A DNA stretch of 64,000 bases, taken from the NCBI RefSeq assembly GCF_001649575.2, contig NC_051431.1, positions 11,978,183 through 12,042,182 of the forward strand. Reading direction: 5' to 3'. The stretch comes from Kryptolebias marmoratus (lineage: Eukaryota > Chordata > Actinopteri > Cyprinodontiformes > Rivulidae). Both the position numbers and the translations under genes were made by a program. Of the stretch, positions 52,791-64,000 are shown in pieces. The notes beneath the pieces are model-generated. The model was not told the origin of the DNA. It made no database searches and saw only the letters and a program-made list of their open reading frames with translations. Every line of letters starts with the position of its first letter. The stretch's first letter is position 1.

Positions 52791-55700
52791 TACTCAGATA
52801 ATATTTTTTTTCTTTCATCTTTTCTGATTTTGCTGTTGATGCAGTTAAATAAAACCTGATCGCCTGTGACTGATATATTCATCATCAGTTCAGTGTACCC
52901 GTCCAAACCGTCTGTACCTAACTGTGACACGACAGCTACATGTTGCTTGTGTCTGTGTGGCCCTGTGATGGACTTGTGACCCGACCAGCGTGTCCCCCTC
53001 CTCTCACACAGTGGTCCTGCATGGAAAAAGCAGAATTTAAAAAATAGATGGATGACATAAATCCACTCTGATACAGTTTAGCTTTTATTTATTCACAGCC
53101 TTTCCAACCCCTTTCAAAAGACTGAACAACTGCTTTGAGTTTCATTAAATAGGCTTGGCTCACATGTGTGAATAGTGATCTTAGACATTTTATCACCAGT
53201 TTCACAATCTTACATTTGCCTATAAAGGCTTTAGAATAGAGAACATGTCAGAGGTGTGGTTCTTTCCAGCAGTCGAGCAAAATTTCATATTTTCAAGGAA
53301 GTGAAAAGTCACATATTGTGGGGTTGCATTGAGGGAAGATGGTGCAATTTAAAGGAATTTTTCAGAACCTCCCTCCCCAACATCTCTTATTGATCTTACC
53401 GGTGTCCCGTCTTTTATGGAGTAATCTAGTGACGGCAAATGTTTGTCTTTCTCAGCGTTACCTGAATCACGCCACTTTCTCAGGCTTGTCCCAGGACATT
53501 ACACATTGCCTCTTATTGATTTACAGCGCAAACTGTGCAATTACAGTAGCCCAAGAACGATAACGTGACGTGATGAATTTTAGCTCCCCAGCTGTTCTGT
53601 GAAAAAATACTCTTTATTTGTTTTGAGTACAGGTTGTACTCAGGGCCTTATATGATTTGTAGTCAATCAGGCTGTTGACACATCTTGAAAAAAACTGTTA
53701 CAAGACAAAATTTATGACCGCTGCTTGTTTAATTTGTTAAACAAAAGCTGTTGAAGTTAATCAGGTCAGCCACTTAAGGCCTTCTCTTCCCAGTGAGCTC
53801 TAACTAATAAAGCGGCGCTACGAAGTGTAATATTACTGCAACCCATTTGTGCAAAAATCACATTTACACTCACCAAGGCAAGAATAAGATTTAATAATTA
53901 ATTCTGATTAAAAGCTTTTAAACCGGCAGCGGTTTCTGTAATGAATCAAATCACAGATGCACATGCGAACATGAACATTTTTGTGTTTGTTTGACGTTTC
54001 ATGACAAGTAGCTGCATATCGAAAGTCCATAGTTCTCTCTTTGTCGCTGCAGCAGTCCCTCGCTGCTTCCTCTTGGTGTTACCATGGAAACCACAAGGCT
54101 TCCTAAAGGCCACAGGTCAATGGATCGATGAACTCCTGCGCCGCATTTTGGAAAAGATGGAAAGTTTTAGCTCTAGATGTTTTCCACCATTCCGTCATTG
54201 AAGAGCAAACATCGTTAAAAAAACAACTCTTCGTCCTTCACTTTGGCACTTTTAATAAAATTATCTTCAGGTGATTTCGATCATTTCCTCCTGAGCGCCA
54301 CTCTGACTTAGTCATAAAAGGTTTCCATTAGTTCAGACACCTCGTCTGAGTCGTCATCAGCAGACTTATATCGACCCACGTGTTTGTGACGTACAGCGTG
54401 AGGGAGGAACATATTGATCCATGAAGTAAATCCAGCGGCGGAAAAGGATTACGTGGATAAAAATAGCTTTAACACTTTCACTCTGCCGAACATCCAGTAA
54501 CACAAACTGAAACATAATATTTTACTCATCCTAATGGGATCATCATCTCACCTCTACATCCGGGTCACGTTACATCATGTGAACTTTGAGAGAGTTCATT
54601 AACTATGTTTAAGGGATGATGTGAGGACATAACCTTTTAGTCTTGTGAGGAAACTTAAAATTAGATTTTTGATTTAGGCCGTAACTGAAATGAATGCTTT
54701 ACCGGACACTCTGGTTTTCTCCCACAGACCAAAAAACATGCCTGTTAGGTTAATTAGTGATTCTAAATTGACCTTTTGGTGTGAGTGTGCATGTGTGGGG
54801 GAGTGTTTGTGTGTATGTGTGTGTGTGGGTGTGGGTGGGGGTGTTTGGGGGTGTGTGTAGACGGTTGTTTGACTCCTATATTTCCTGCAATGGACTGGTG
54901 ACCTGTTCTGGGTGTAGTGTGTCTGATGACTGCTTGTTTCAAATCCAGGACTTTGGTCCTATGCACAAAACTGAGAGTATTTTTTTTTAAAGCAGGTATT
55001 GTTTGCTGTGTTTGCACCTCCTGATCACACAAAAACTGCTTTTGGTGGGAAGAAAATTATATATTTTTTAAAAATGCTTTCCGAAGTGGAGATTTCTGTT
55101 GCCTCTGCACTGACAGGAGATACTGGGGTTTTCAGAAACTACGACACAGCAGCTTATTTTGTGCCTGCCGACTATCACTAGAAGTGCAAATGTGGAGCTG
55201 TTTTTACTGGGCTTTTCTTGCTTTATCTTGGTCCTGTTGCTGTCAAATTTTGCGCTGAAATAGTAAATGAGAGGAAACTCAAACCTGTATCCTAAAAACG
55301 GGTTTTAGGAGGATCTGTAGCCAAGCTGTATTTTGGTTTGTCATTAATGTAGGCATTCTTAGTTGGGTGGCATGGGTACTTCAGTGTTTCTATGGCGTAA
55401 ACGGATAAAAAAAGTATAAATGAGGAAAATAATCAGTATATGTGAACTAGTGTAGACAGGGCTTTAATCCACAGGAAAGCCCACTTTTCCCAGATACATT
55501 TCCCTTTTTTTGTGCCACAATCATGTCTGACGTAGGGCTTTCGCTCTTCTTTTGGTCCATTGCTACCCAGCTGGTTGCTAGGATTATAAAGAGGGGAACA
55601 GCAAGGCAGGGTGCGTCAGTTTAATTTAATTTCACAAGACTGAATCACAAGTGCCTAATGTGCAAATTAGATTCTTATCATCCACATTGGCATGGTGCAA

Positions 55701-56700
55701 ATGTTTAGCACCTTTACAAAGTAAACTGTCAGAAATTACCTTAAGCATAAATGAAAGTATAATTTCATTTTTAAGTATTCTGCATGTGAAATGTAAAAAC
55801 ATTACATCTTTACAGGCTGTATTCTTTTTAGACAGAAGTAGATTGTAGATTAAAATAGAACTTGATTTGCAGCACTGTTCAGGCATTTTCTCAACAACTG
55901 TATCCATCCTGTCATCTGAAACAACGAAAGAGGAACACAAACTGACTGATGTTGCACAAATTTTGCAAAAATCCTTAAATATCACAATTGTGCTGCTTTT
56001 GGTGGTTCGGTGTAACCACTTACTTCAACTTTTGTTAATAATTTTCCAAAACTAACCTCTGCCCATTCTGTGATTGACTATAGATCAGCAAAAGATATAC
56101 AAACACACATAAACCTTTGTTTTATCAAGGAGGTTCTGCCATTCACATTTAATTAATGAGAGTCTTCCCCAAACTATTAAAAAAAAACTTTGTATTATTG
56201 TCACATTGGTTATACACACAAGAAGGACACAACAGTAAAAATAAAACAGAGTACTTAAAATGTAGATGTGGTTAGAAGCTCCAAACGTTACCTGAGGAGA
56301 TTGAGGGCGGGACTCTGGATTGCTTTGACACATTTACAGCCTGTGAGCATCATGCCTCCAGGCCTCCAAGAATCAGTGCGACAGCTCATAAATCTAACTC
56401 TGGCAGACGGGATTAAAACAAAAGAGAAGAACTCGTGGAGTCATGCTGCCTGGAACAATGCTAGAACTGGTTCTCACCATAACCGGTTCTTCAAAACTAA
56501 AGTTAAGAACTGGTTTGGCTTTCCACAGCCAACCCAGAGCACCGTCATTAACGTCACATCAAACACCTCTGCCAGAAGACGACTGGTCCTCCCGCTGTTG
56601 TATTTTGACTTGCTGGAGAGGATCCCAGAACGAGGAGACAGTTTATCTCCACGGATCACAGGGTCTGCCCTGTTACTCCCACAGTCACATATCTTAACAT
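52791..56700. other. Non-coding stretch, no gene recognised
   Basis: A degraded piece of the abundant teleost repeat lies at about 52960-53050 and a GT-rich tract at about 54785-54860. No exon recognised. Confidence 0.5.
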
Positions 56701-56711
56701 CATCAGCATCT

Positions 56712-56885
56712 AGACCAGCGAAGGGCTACTATCCTGCATGTTTTAGATGTTTCTCTGCTCTTCAGCAGGTCTTCAAGCTCTGCAGAAGCCTGTTTATCAC
56801 TCAGTCATTCAAATCAGGTGTGTCAAAGCAGAGAAACAATTACCACATGCAGGATAGTGGCCCTCTGGGACCAGGATTGCTCTAG
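56712..56885. mobile_element. Palindromic hAT MITE, copy 3 (end-degraded)
   Basis: Contains ctactatcctgcatgtttta, tttctctgct, the mirrored tcaggtgtgtcaaagcagag and catgcaggatagtggccctc. The left terminus is worn away; the right end reads gggaccaggattg. It lies within an open frame at 56268-56885. Confidence 0.7.
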
Positions 56886-57963
56886 TTTATAAGCAGCAGT
56901 CTCTGTTTGCGAACACTCTGCCGACAGACATCTCTGACCTCCGATCATGGAGGATCTTTGAGTTTCAACAGGATTCCTAAACACCTGTTGGTGACACTAA
57001 AACAGCCAAACAGTGTTTATCAGTCCAATTAACAGCAGAGATTGTGATGGCGATATTTAAAAAAAAAAAACGAAACTACAGGTAGATGACAGGCTATGAG
57101 GTGATGTTATTTCCACTACTATTTTGGCTTCTTATTCACACTGAAGTGGAGTATTTTGTCCTAAATTCAGGATTTTTAAACATGGCGCTCACAACATTTT
57201 CCTTGGTTGGTGGTCAGCATGAGCCGGCCCTCTGCTCCTGACAAAAACTTTTCTTTGCTCTGGTTCTGATTCAGAACTGCAAATCGTTTGGTGGAAAACC
57301 CCCTCTACAGATATTAAAATACTAGTTACTAACACTTAAACATTCATTAACTCTGAGATGTATTAAAGCACCATTTGTAGGCTCCTTATGAGCGCCATTC
57401 CTTTCGAGCGAGTGTTTGTTTCCACATCAACCAAAACACATGTAATCTTGGATACAGGAGTCCTAACAGAGCCAGGAGCTCTTACGTCCCTCGACAGGCC
57501 CAGTCAACGCCCAGACTTGAATGCCATTTAAAAATATGCTGAAAAACAGGACCAGAGCGTGTCACCAACACTGCCCTCATCCAACTGGCTCTGAATCAGG
57601 AGAAACTATTAGGGTGAAAAGGGGGGAAGTCCCGGAACTTCAGAAAGATCCGAGATGACTCTCAGCTGAAGTCACTGCAGTTCTTTCCCAGAGCATTTCG
57701 GTACACAGTAATGGCCTTCAGAATCAAAAACCTGTGGTTTCAGGGCAGAATAAAAACTGAGTGAGCAATAAAAACAGCTGTAAATATTCTCGTTAAGAAG
57801 TAAAATGTTTCCTGAAAGACCGAAGATGATGTCAGCTTGTTCTGTTCGTGCCTCACAATGATGAACAGCTGTGGGTGTTCGTCGATCCGTAGTCCTGTAT
57901 TTTCTCTGGGTGAGCTAACATAAACCTTAATGAATTAGAAAAACCAGAAGAAGAACCTTTAAA

Positions 57964-57990
57964 TTAATAAATAAATAAATAAATAAATAA
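57964..57990. repeat. (AAAT)n microsatellite
   Basis: About seven taaa/aaat units in an AT-rich setting. Confidence 0.9.
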
Positions 57991-58278
57991 TAGAATGCTT
58001 TCAAAACAAGAGTTGTGCAAGACTGCATGCCTCCATCAAGACTGGAAAAAACACCTTGATCGGGATTTAGATTTAGATCAAAACACATTAGGTTACATTC
58101 TGAGCAATTCCACTAATTAAAAAAGCAAACATAACAGGAAAAAGCAAGAGCTTTGTGGCTCGGTGATTAACTTAGGATGTTTCATGAGTAAACATTCAAA
58201 ACATTAGAACTACTGCTATAAATCTCTGCTTCTGTGGGGTTTTCAGGACGTTTTATGACAGTAAATTTCTTCCTTTTT

Positions 58279-59062
58279 ATTGTTCAGATCTTTTAAAGTG
58301 GCGTTCTGTGTAAAAGTTATAAACAGCTACCATCTTACCTGTTGTGGATAATTCTTTGAATGACCTCGGTTGGGAGAAATTGTGGCTAGTCTGAGCGAAG
58401 CCAAGACCAAAGTGGATTGCAGCCATCTTAAAACAATTTTATTCTCAAAAATGTCACAGTGGTTTATGCGAATTCTTTTTTATAAGCCTTTACATTGAGT
58501 CAGCTTCTCACTATAATACTATCTATATAGGATTTTATAGTTAGCAGCTAGCTGTAGCATTTCTGGTGCAAACTGGGGCACTTCTGCAGGAAATGGGCTG
58601 ATATTTCTTCCAGAATAATCTGACATGTTAAAACAATTTCAACCCTAAACATTTATAGCAGTTCAAGTGAAGGCTTGTTGATGAAACCTTTGCATCGCCA
58701 TTGGTTTCTCATTATCTGGTTATTCCAGCAGAAATATTATGATTTACCTTCAGGAAGTGACTGAGCCAGCACAGGAAGCGCTACAGCCACCTGATGCTGC
58801 TGCTGTCTTTGCTTAAAATAATCATCAAATGCCATCTAAATAACAGCGTAACGTGAAACTGACAGCGATGCAAAGCCTTATTAAATAGGGTTCACAGAAA
58901 CCGCCGTGAAATTCTTGCGATTCAAGTTGCTCCCCACTCTGACTAGCCATTAGCTTGTCAATCTGGTTAGACTGAGGCCGTTTAAACCACTGTCAACAAC
59001 AGGTAAGACAATCGTTGCTCATAACCTTTTCTCAGAACCCCACTTGAAAAGATTTGAGCAAT
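58279..59062. mobile_element. Non-coding DNA element with long (about 95 bp) inverted ends
   Basis: The left end attgttcagatcttttaaag tggcgttctg...cttacctgttgtgg is mirrored by the right end, which in reverse reads attgctcaaatcttttcaag tggggttctg...cttacctgttgttg. Similarity of roughly three quarters extends to about 95 bases. The 784-bp element has no transposase frame. Partial relatives lie at 40930, 44785 and 51590. No clear target duplication, so the superfamily is open. Confidence 0.7.
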
Positions 59063-59930
59063 CCATTTAACTGCTCTGTACATTCAATTAATCTAAGTGG
59101 CACTGCCGCCCACTGAGAAGCCTCTCCATCCTCCAAGCGTCTCCTCTTCCCTTGTCTCCCTGATAGATTGAAGGGACCAGAGCATCATCGCTGACGGTGG
59201 AAGCTAAACTAATTTTAGATCTTTCTGGAATGAGCACAATGGAAGTCATGTCTGTGGAGTATCCCATGGCCTTTGCTTGGCCTTTAGGTGTCAGATGACT
59301 CATGGGAGCTGGACGTTTACATATGGGAAGAGGCACATGTTGTGGCCGCTTTGTGTCCCGCGCCGGTTTTGTTCTCCAGGTGATGCTGTGATTGAAACGC
59401 TCATCCAGGCATCCGAGGAAAGATGATGCTCTGCAATCAGCAGCTCTCTTTGTGAAAGGAACAAAGAGAGTTCATTTTCCTAATGGATGGACGCTAAATC
59501 CTGAATGCTTGTGTACGAGTCCACCTACATTCACTCTTTATCAGAGTTCACCAGGCTGCAGACGCACTCACCTTGTTGATCTTTACTTTGTCTTGGTTCG
59601 CCATCCCATCTGTTTGTTCGGAGCCTAGCTCTGATACGGATCATTGTTCTTGGTGGTAAAGTCTAAATATAGATGTCTGTGTGTCTAAATTAGATGTGCT
59701 GGAAAACCTGGCTTTATGTTTCAGTCTCAGAAGAGTACGGCGTAATTACCTGAGTGGAGATTTAGGGGCGGGGCTAAAATAAGGTGAAAACAGATACGAA
59801 GAACGTGACACAAAAGGCCGATCAAATTGTGTTTTCCTACCTGTTTTTAGATGAGAAACAAAACAGAAGTTCCACACACTTTTAAACTCGCAGTGAGAAT
59901 TTTATTGTCGCCCACGTATTTGCTTCTGTG
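59063..59930. other. Non-coding stretch, no gene recognised
   Basis: Open frames of 78-82 codons on both strands overlap here, but none resembles a known protein or carries splice signals that would link it to ptgir. Confidence 0.45.
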
Positions 59931-59934
59931 TGGC

Positions 59935-60170
59935 TGTTAGCAAAATATCTATGAATTACTGAATGGATTTAATGAAACTCTCAGAAAGTAATCATTGGAT
60001 GGACATCAACAGCTGATTACATTTTGGAGTCTATCTGATTCAAGATGGCTGCCTGAGTGAATCAATCTTAGCAAACAATAAAATGGCTACAACTCGGTCA
60101 TTTTTACAGATATTTTTAGCGGGGTAGTAGCTGAGACTGATCCCCGAAACATACTCTGAGCACTAATAAC
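59935..60170 (-). repeat. Fish interspersed repeat, inverted copy
   Basis: Read on the minus strand it contains the family landmarks caagatggctgc (reverse of gcagccatcttg), actctcagaaag (reverse) and ttagcaaaatat (reverse of atattttgctaa). Same family as 6780-7335 and 40090-40690. Confidence 0.6.
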
Positions 60171-63100
60171 TTGTGAGAGATTTTTGTTTAAAACTTTGGT
60201 GTGCAAGCAATGCTACTTTTTTCTCTTTTTTTTTTTTTTACTAGACCTTCAAGCAGTTTCAAACAACTGGACTGATATATTTTAAGACATTCTTACTTTA
60301 CAATGTTGCACAGTCAGAAAATTAGTTTGTAATTGCATTTATACTTTAAATTAGACTAGTTTTTTTTTTTTAAGTGAAAATAAAAACTTGGTTCAGGATT
60401 CATTTTTGTGGGAATAATAAATTATGAGTTGTTCTGCTTTCATTGTTTTATTGATGTACTTTTGTAAATATTTAGTTACGTTTCTTATCTTTTTTGCATA
60501 CTCTGAATATGATGTGTTATATTTTTTGTGATAACTAAATGTCATTGATTGGACTTTTAGATCCATTAACTACCTCCGAAAAAAACAAATACCAGTAAAG
60601 GTCTAGTAACTAAAACATTGTAATAACTCATCATTACAATTTAGTTTACTACTCTAACTTAGTTTATAATATTTTTGAAATATACTTCTTAGAAATAAAT
60701 AATTAGGGTAGATTACACTGATATTATACCATAAGGGTCAAAGCAAACACGGCTTCTAGCGGAAATATTTGAAATGTTTCATGGTTTCTGACGTTCTGCA
60801 GGGAGGCGAGGTGACAAATATTCTTTTGGCCGTAAATTGTAATTTATGCCTTTAGTCACTAGATCCTTGATACTGGGCCTGCTCTGCAAATTATTTTTTT
60901 TTATCCGGTGCCAGGTGTGCAACTTACATTAGGTTTTCTGAACTTTTTGACTGAAATGTTCATCTTTTTTTTACTCCTAAATACGTTTTACTTTCATAAG
61001 TCATTATTTGACTCACTGCAGGAGGTTTAAAAAAAGAACAAAAACACAGCAATGATCAGGTTGATGGATAAAATTTCCTCCTAGCCGAAGCTGTCCTGTT
61101 GGTAATTTCCTGTGGGTTTGTTTCCTGTTTGCAGCTCCCTTCAAATAATCAGTTTTTGGTCCGTATGTCCCAGATAAAATACAACGCAACACTATCTTGG
61201 TGTGGGGTCAGCCATTGGGGGGTTTGCGATTTCCTGGGTAATTTATTATTTTTCCATGTCCCTTGGATGATCTCTGTTTGCTTCCAGGAAGACTTCTTAC
61301 CACACATTTCTCTGTAGGCTCAAACTGGAAACATCACTGAAGAGGCGAAGCCAGGGTCAGCGGAAAACAAGAACCAACTGTTCGATGCTGAGCTAAACCT
61401 TTAAACCTTTAAATTACAGACCTCTTAAGTGTGCAGCTATTTATCAAAAAAAAAAAGTTTGTTACAGAAAGAGATTAAATATTTCTTGAGGGTTGTGGTA
61501 GCACTTTGCAATTAGATGGTTGGGAAGACTGAAAAATGGCATAAATCTCCAGTGAAAGAACATAATAAAGAAAACTTTTTGTTGCTTGCCTAAACCAGGC
61601 TATCATTAAGCTGAATGGAATATCAAAAAATGGTATAAAAGCCCTTTATCTGTGTTCTGACCTCACATTTAGCTGCATTTTTCACGTTCCGCGCATACGT
61701 TTGTGTTTAACGAGGTTGTTTGCACCTTTTTTAACGTGCCGGGACATTTCACTTCTCAAATCAGCGTAAAATAATTTTATGACCCGAGCTTCACAGTGCC
61801 ATTCATTGACCAAATAATAAAACCCTATTGATTTTTTTCCAAATGGTATTAGCTTTAGGTCCATTTGTCTTCCGTGGGGTATGAAAGCCCATCAGCTCAA
61901 AATAAATCAGACCGCTTCAATCAATAAGTGACATCCCGAATCCTTTGCTGAGTTACTCATGCTGGGTGAAAAGCCAGCGCCTGGCTGTCAGCAGCTGTTA
62001 TTTAAGGTGGACTTACGTTTATCTGAAACACCTGCAGAAGAACTTATGTTCGACCCAATGACAGCAAGCTGCTGAGGGTGCTTCCAGCATAAACGGTTGT
62101 AGCTTTGCAAGGTTTTAAGTATCACAAAGCTGGTTAATTTCTAAACAGGGCCTCTTGAGATTTTGCACTGTTGAATATTTTAATATCAACCATCCACGTG
62201 CCGACTTAGAGTGCTTCTGAGGAGCAGGTGGTTCAACCAATTGCCAAATTTGTATTTTTTGCGGTTTGTGCTTGTTGTTTTTTTTTATCCTCTTTTAAAC
62301 CTTTTCCAATATATTGTGCAGCCTAATTCACTAACCTGTGGTGCAGACGAAAGATGAATGGTCGTGTGCTAGAAGTGGAAATATTAAGACTCAGATGTAT
62401 CCAAACTCCCTCAGTTTCATCCTTCAGATTCTTCTTTTCCTACCAGTAATCCTCTGGATGTTCGGTTCAGTCACTTCAATCATTAGTAACAGATGGATGT
62501 GGTTGTGAGCCGTTTTTTTTTTTTACTCTAAAACTCCAAAGATGCGCAGCTTGGCCAGTGTGGTGCCATAAAGACTGGCAGATGAAGTGACTGCGTTCAT
62601 GCCAAAACCTTTGCATATTTTTAATGTTCCTGCATAGCAAGCAACATAAGGTCAGCAACAGGACATATGAGGCAGTAACTTTAAGCAGCACGTTGGACTC
62701 AGAGTGGTCGTCCAGCTCAATCGGGGGTTAAATCTTGAGCTTTTAAAGCACTTTGTTGAACCTAAAAAAGGCACTTTGTTAATGAAGACAATTTACTATT
62801 TATTAGCTAATTGTAAGCGCTCAAAAAAAACATCTCTTGCTAATAGTTGAGGACTGCGTGGGAGAAAACTGCTATCAGAAGCCAATTTCAGTATTTCCAG
62901 CTTCTTCAGATATACTCAGCTGCTCTTCCTCCTGCACTCCATACATGTTATTTTTCCCTCCATCAGGAGCTTCACCACTCTCACCGTGTTGCGTGACTTG
63001 CGCGCCACACCCATGTGTAGAGTGTCTCAGTCTCTGGGCCGGGGCCCTTTTTGTTGAGCCACTTTAAATTCTCAGAGAGGTCAGGTTACACCTTGAAACT

Positions 63101-63379
63101 ATAGGGGAAGTAAATGATATGTGGAGAAACATAACGTTAAAAGTATGTTCAGCGACTTAAATAATATGCCTGTGGACTAGGTACATGTTGTTCAAAGTGT
63201 ATTGATGAATGACAGAAGAGGGCACTACGAAGTAATAAACAGTTTAACTCAGTTTATTTACAGGGCCTATAAAAACGATGGTTTATGCTTTTCTTGCTGT
63301 CAAAAATCAATCATGGGCAATAAAAACTGGCCTGCTTTACAAAAAAAAAAAACTTCAATGTTAAAGTGAAATTTAATTC
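60171..63379. other. Non-coding stretch, no gene recognised
   Basis: AT-rich, with T tracts near 60220 and 60360. No TM7-like exon. An open frame at 62837-63067 is cysteine/proline-rich but not recognised. Confidence 0.5.
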
Positions 63380-63880
63380 CTACAGAGTAAAACCTAGAAG
63401 CACCCAGAGGTTATGATCACCATCAAAATTATAAATATTTTGGACAACCCCAACATTTCATGAAAACTTAATCCAAATCTGTTCATTATTAGTTTTTATG
63501 TGATTTTGCCTACAGGCACACAAACAAATGTGACCGAAAACATAACCTCCTCTGTGAAGGTAACAAAGGAGTCGCCTTGACCTCGACCTTTTGACCCCGT
63601 GACCTCAAGATCAATAGGCATCATCGCTGACCCGGTGAGGTGTCCGCTTGTGCAGTTTGACATTCCTACATTACGCTATTCCAGAGTGAGAGCACGGGCT
63701 GATCTGTGACCTTGACCTTTGACCCGATCACCACCAACATCTCATCACATGTTCCTTGCACCGTGTTTGACGTTCCCTGAAGATTTCATGAAAATCGGAT
63801 AATAACTTTTTGAGTAATCTTGTACACAGACAGACAGACAGACAGATACACAACCTCCTTGGCGAAGGTAATAAATATGT
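63380..63880 (-). repeat. Interspersed repeat with repeated TGACCTTTGACC motifs
   Basis: Contains ataacctcctctgtgaaggt and caacctccttggcgaaggta as two outer landmarks. Between them lie gaccttgaccttttgacccc-like runs, ending in a cagacagacagacaga tract. Known type of fish interspersed repeat; a fragment is in calm intron 1 (30590-30730). The tgacctttgaccc runs resemble nuclear-receptor DR1 sites but are part of the repeat. Confidence 0.6.
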
Positions 63881-64000
63881 AACGTACGAAAAGTGATTCC
63901 CCCTATTTAAAGTACCTGTCCTAATTCAACTAAAAAAAAAGATTATTGAAAAATACAAGACAGAGGATGGATCCGAAAGGATTTCCAAGGTCCTAAACAT

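Larger units (their letters stand above)
49750..64000 (+). other. Probable last intron of ptgir (partial), no TM7 exon found
   Basis: After the donor gtgagt I looked for an acceptor followed by a frame carrying the prostanoid TM7 signature (NPI-DPWVF) and found none up to 64000. The interval is filled with repeats listed separately. Either the last intron exceeds 14 kb or the 3' exon is missing or too diverged to see. Confidence 0.5.

Noticed and set aside
59088..59628. Overlapping frames of 82 (minus) and 78 (plus) codons
   Set aside because: No recognisable domain, no splice context, and both strands open to the same degree, as expected by chance.
61099..61317. Frame with HVPWMISVCF as a possible TM7 exon of ptgir
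   Set aside because: Lacks the NPI-DPWVF signature, a hydrophobic TM7 in the right register and a suitable acceptor in phase.

Overview
This window is vertebrate nuclear DNA, almost certainly from a ray-finned (teleost) fish. Three multi-exon or intron-bearing protein genes with vertebrate splice sites sit in about 60 kb of AT-rich non-coding DNA. That DNA is full of fish-type repeats: Tc1/mariner, hAT and piggyBac-like miniature transposons, L2 and L1/Tx1 LINE fragments, LTR-like pieces, and GT/CA microsatellites. Nothing bacterial, viral or CRISPR-like was seen.

Layout. (1) 1-13.9 kb: intergenic DNA made of repeats, including a duplicated GC-rich CCAAT-box element (3970 and 9360), a perfect 115-bp direct repeat, a perfect 24-bp-arm hairpin at 5185-5238 and a TTAA-flanked MITE. 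(2) 14253-19413, minus strand: a two-exon THIK-type two-pore-domain potassium channel gene (KCNK12/13 family). A MITE lies 9 nt beyond its stop codon. (3) 19.4-28.5 kb: intergenic, with L2 and other LINE fragments and a 25-bp minisatellite. (4) 28736-34323, plus strand: a complete six-exon calmodulin gene encoding the standard vertebrate 149-codon protein, followed by a 3'UTR of about 1.7 kb. (5) 36-48 kb: intergenic, with a CpG-rich block just after the calmodulin poly(A) signal, LINE tails and a Tc1 MITE nested in an older repeat. (6) About 48.2-49749, plus strand: the 5' part of a prostacyclin receptor gene (PTGIR) through transmembrane segment 6, ending at a splice donor. (7) 49.75-64 kb: probably the last PTGIR intron, filled with palindromic hAT MITEs and a long-TIR element. 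I could not find the TM7 exon here.

The gene order is the most informative feature. In human, CALM1 is linked to KCNK13, CALM2 to KCNK12, and CALM3 to PTGIR with no THIK gene nearby (from memory). This window joins calmodulin, PTGIR and a THIK channel, as expected if it is the CALM3 paralogon with a third THIK ohnolog kept in fish and lost in human. The genes are not an operon and need not work together. Each is a signalling gene: a K+ leak channel, a Ca2+ sensor and a Gs-coupled prostanoid receptor. No wholly new system was recognised; the rest of the interest lies in the paralogon and the transposon architecture.
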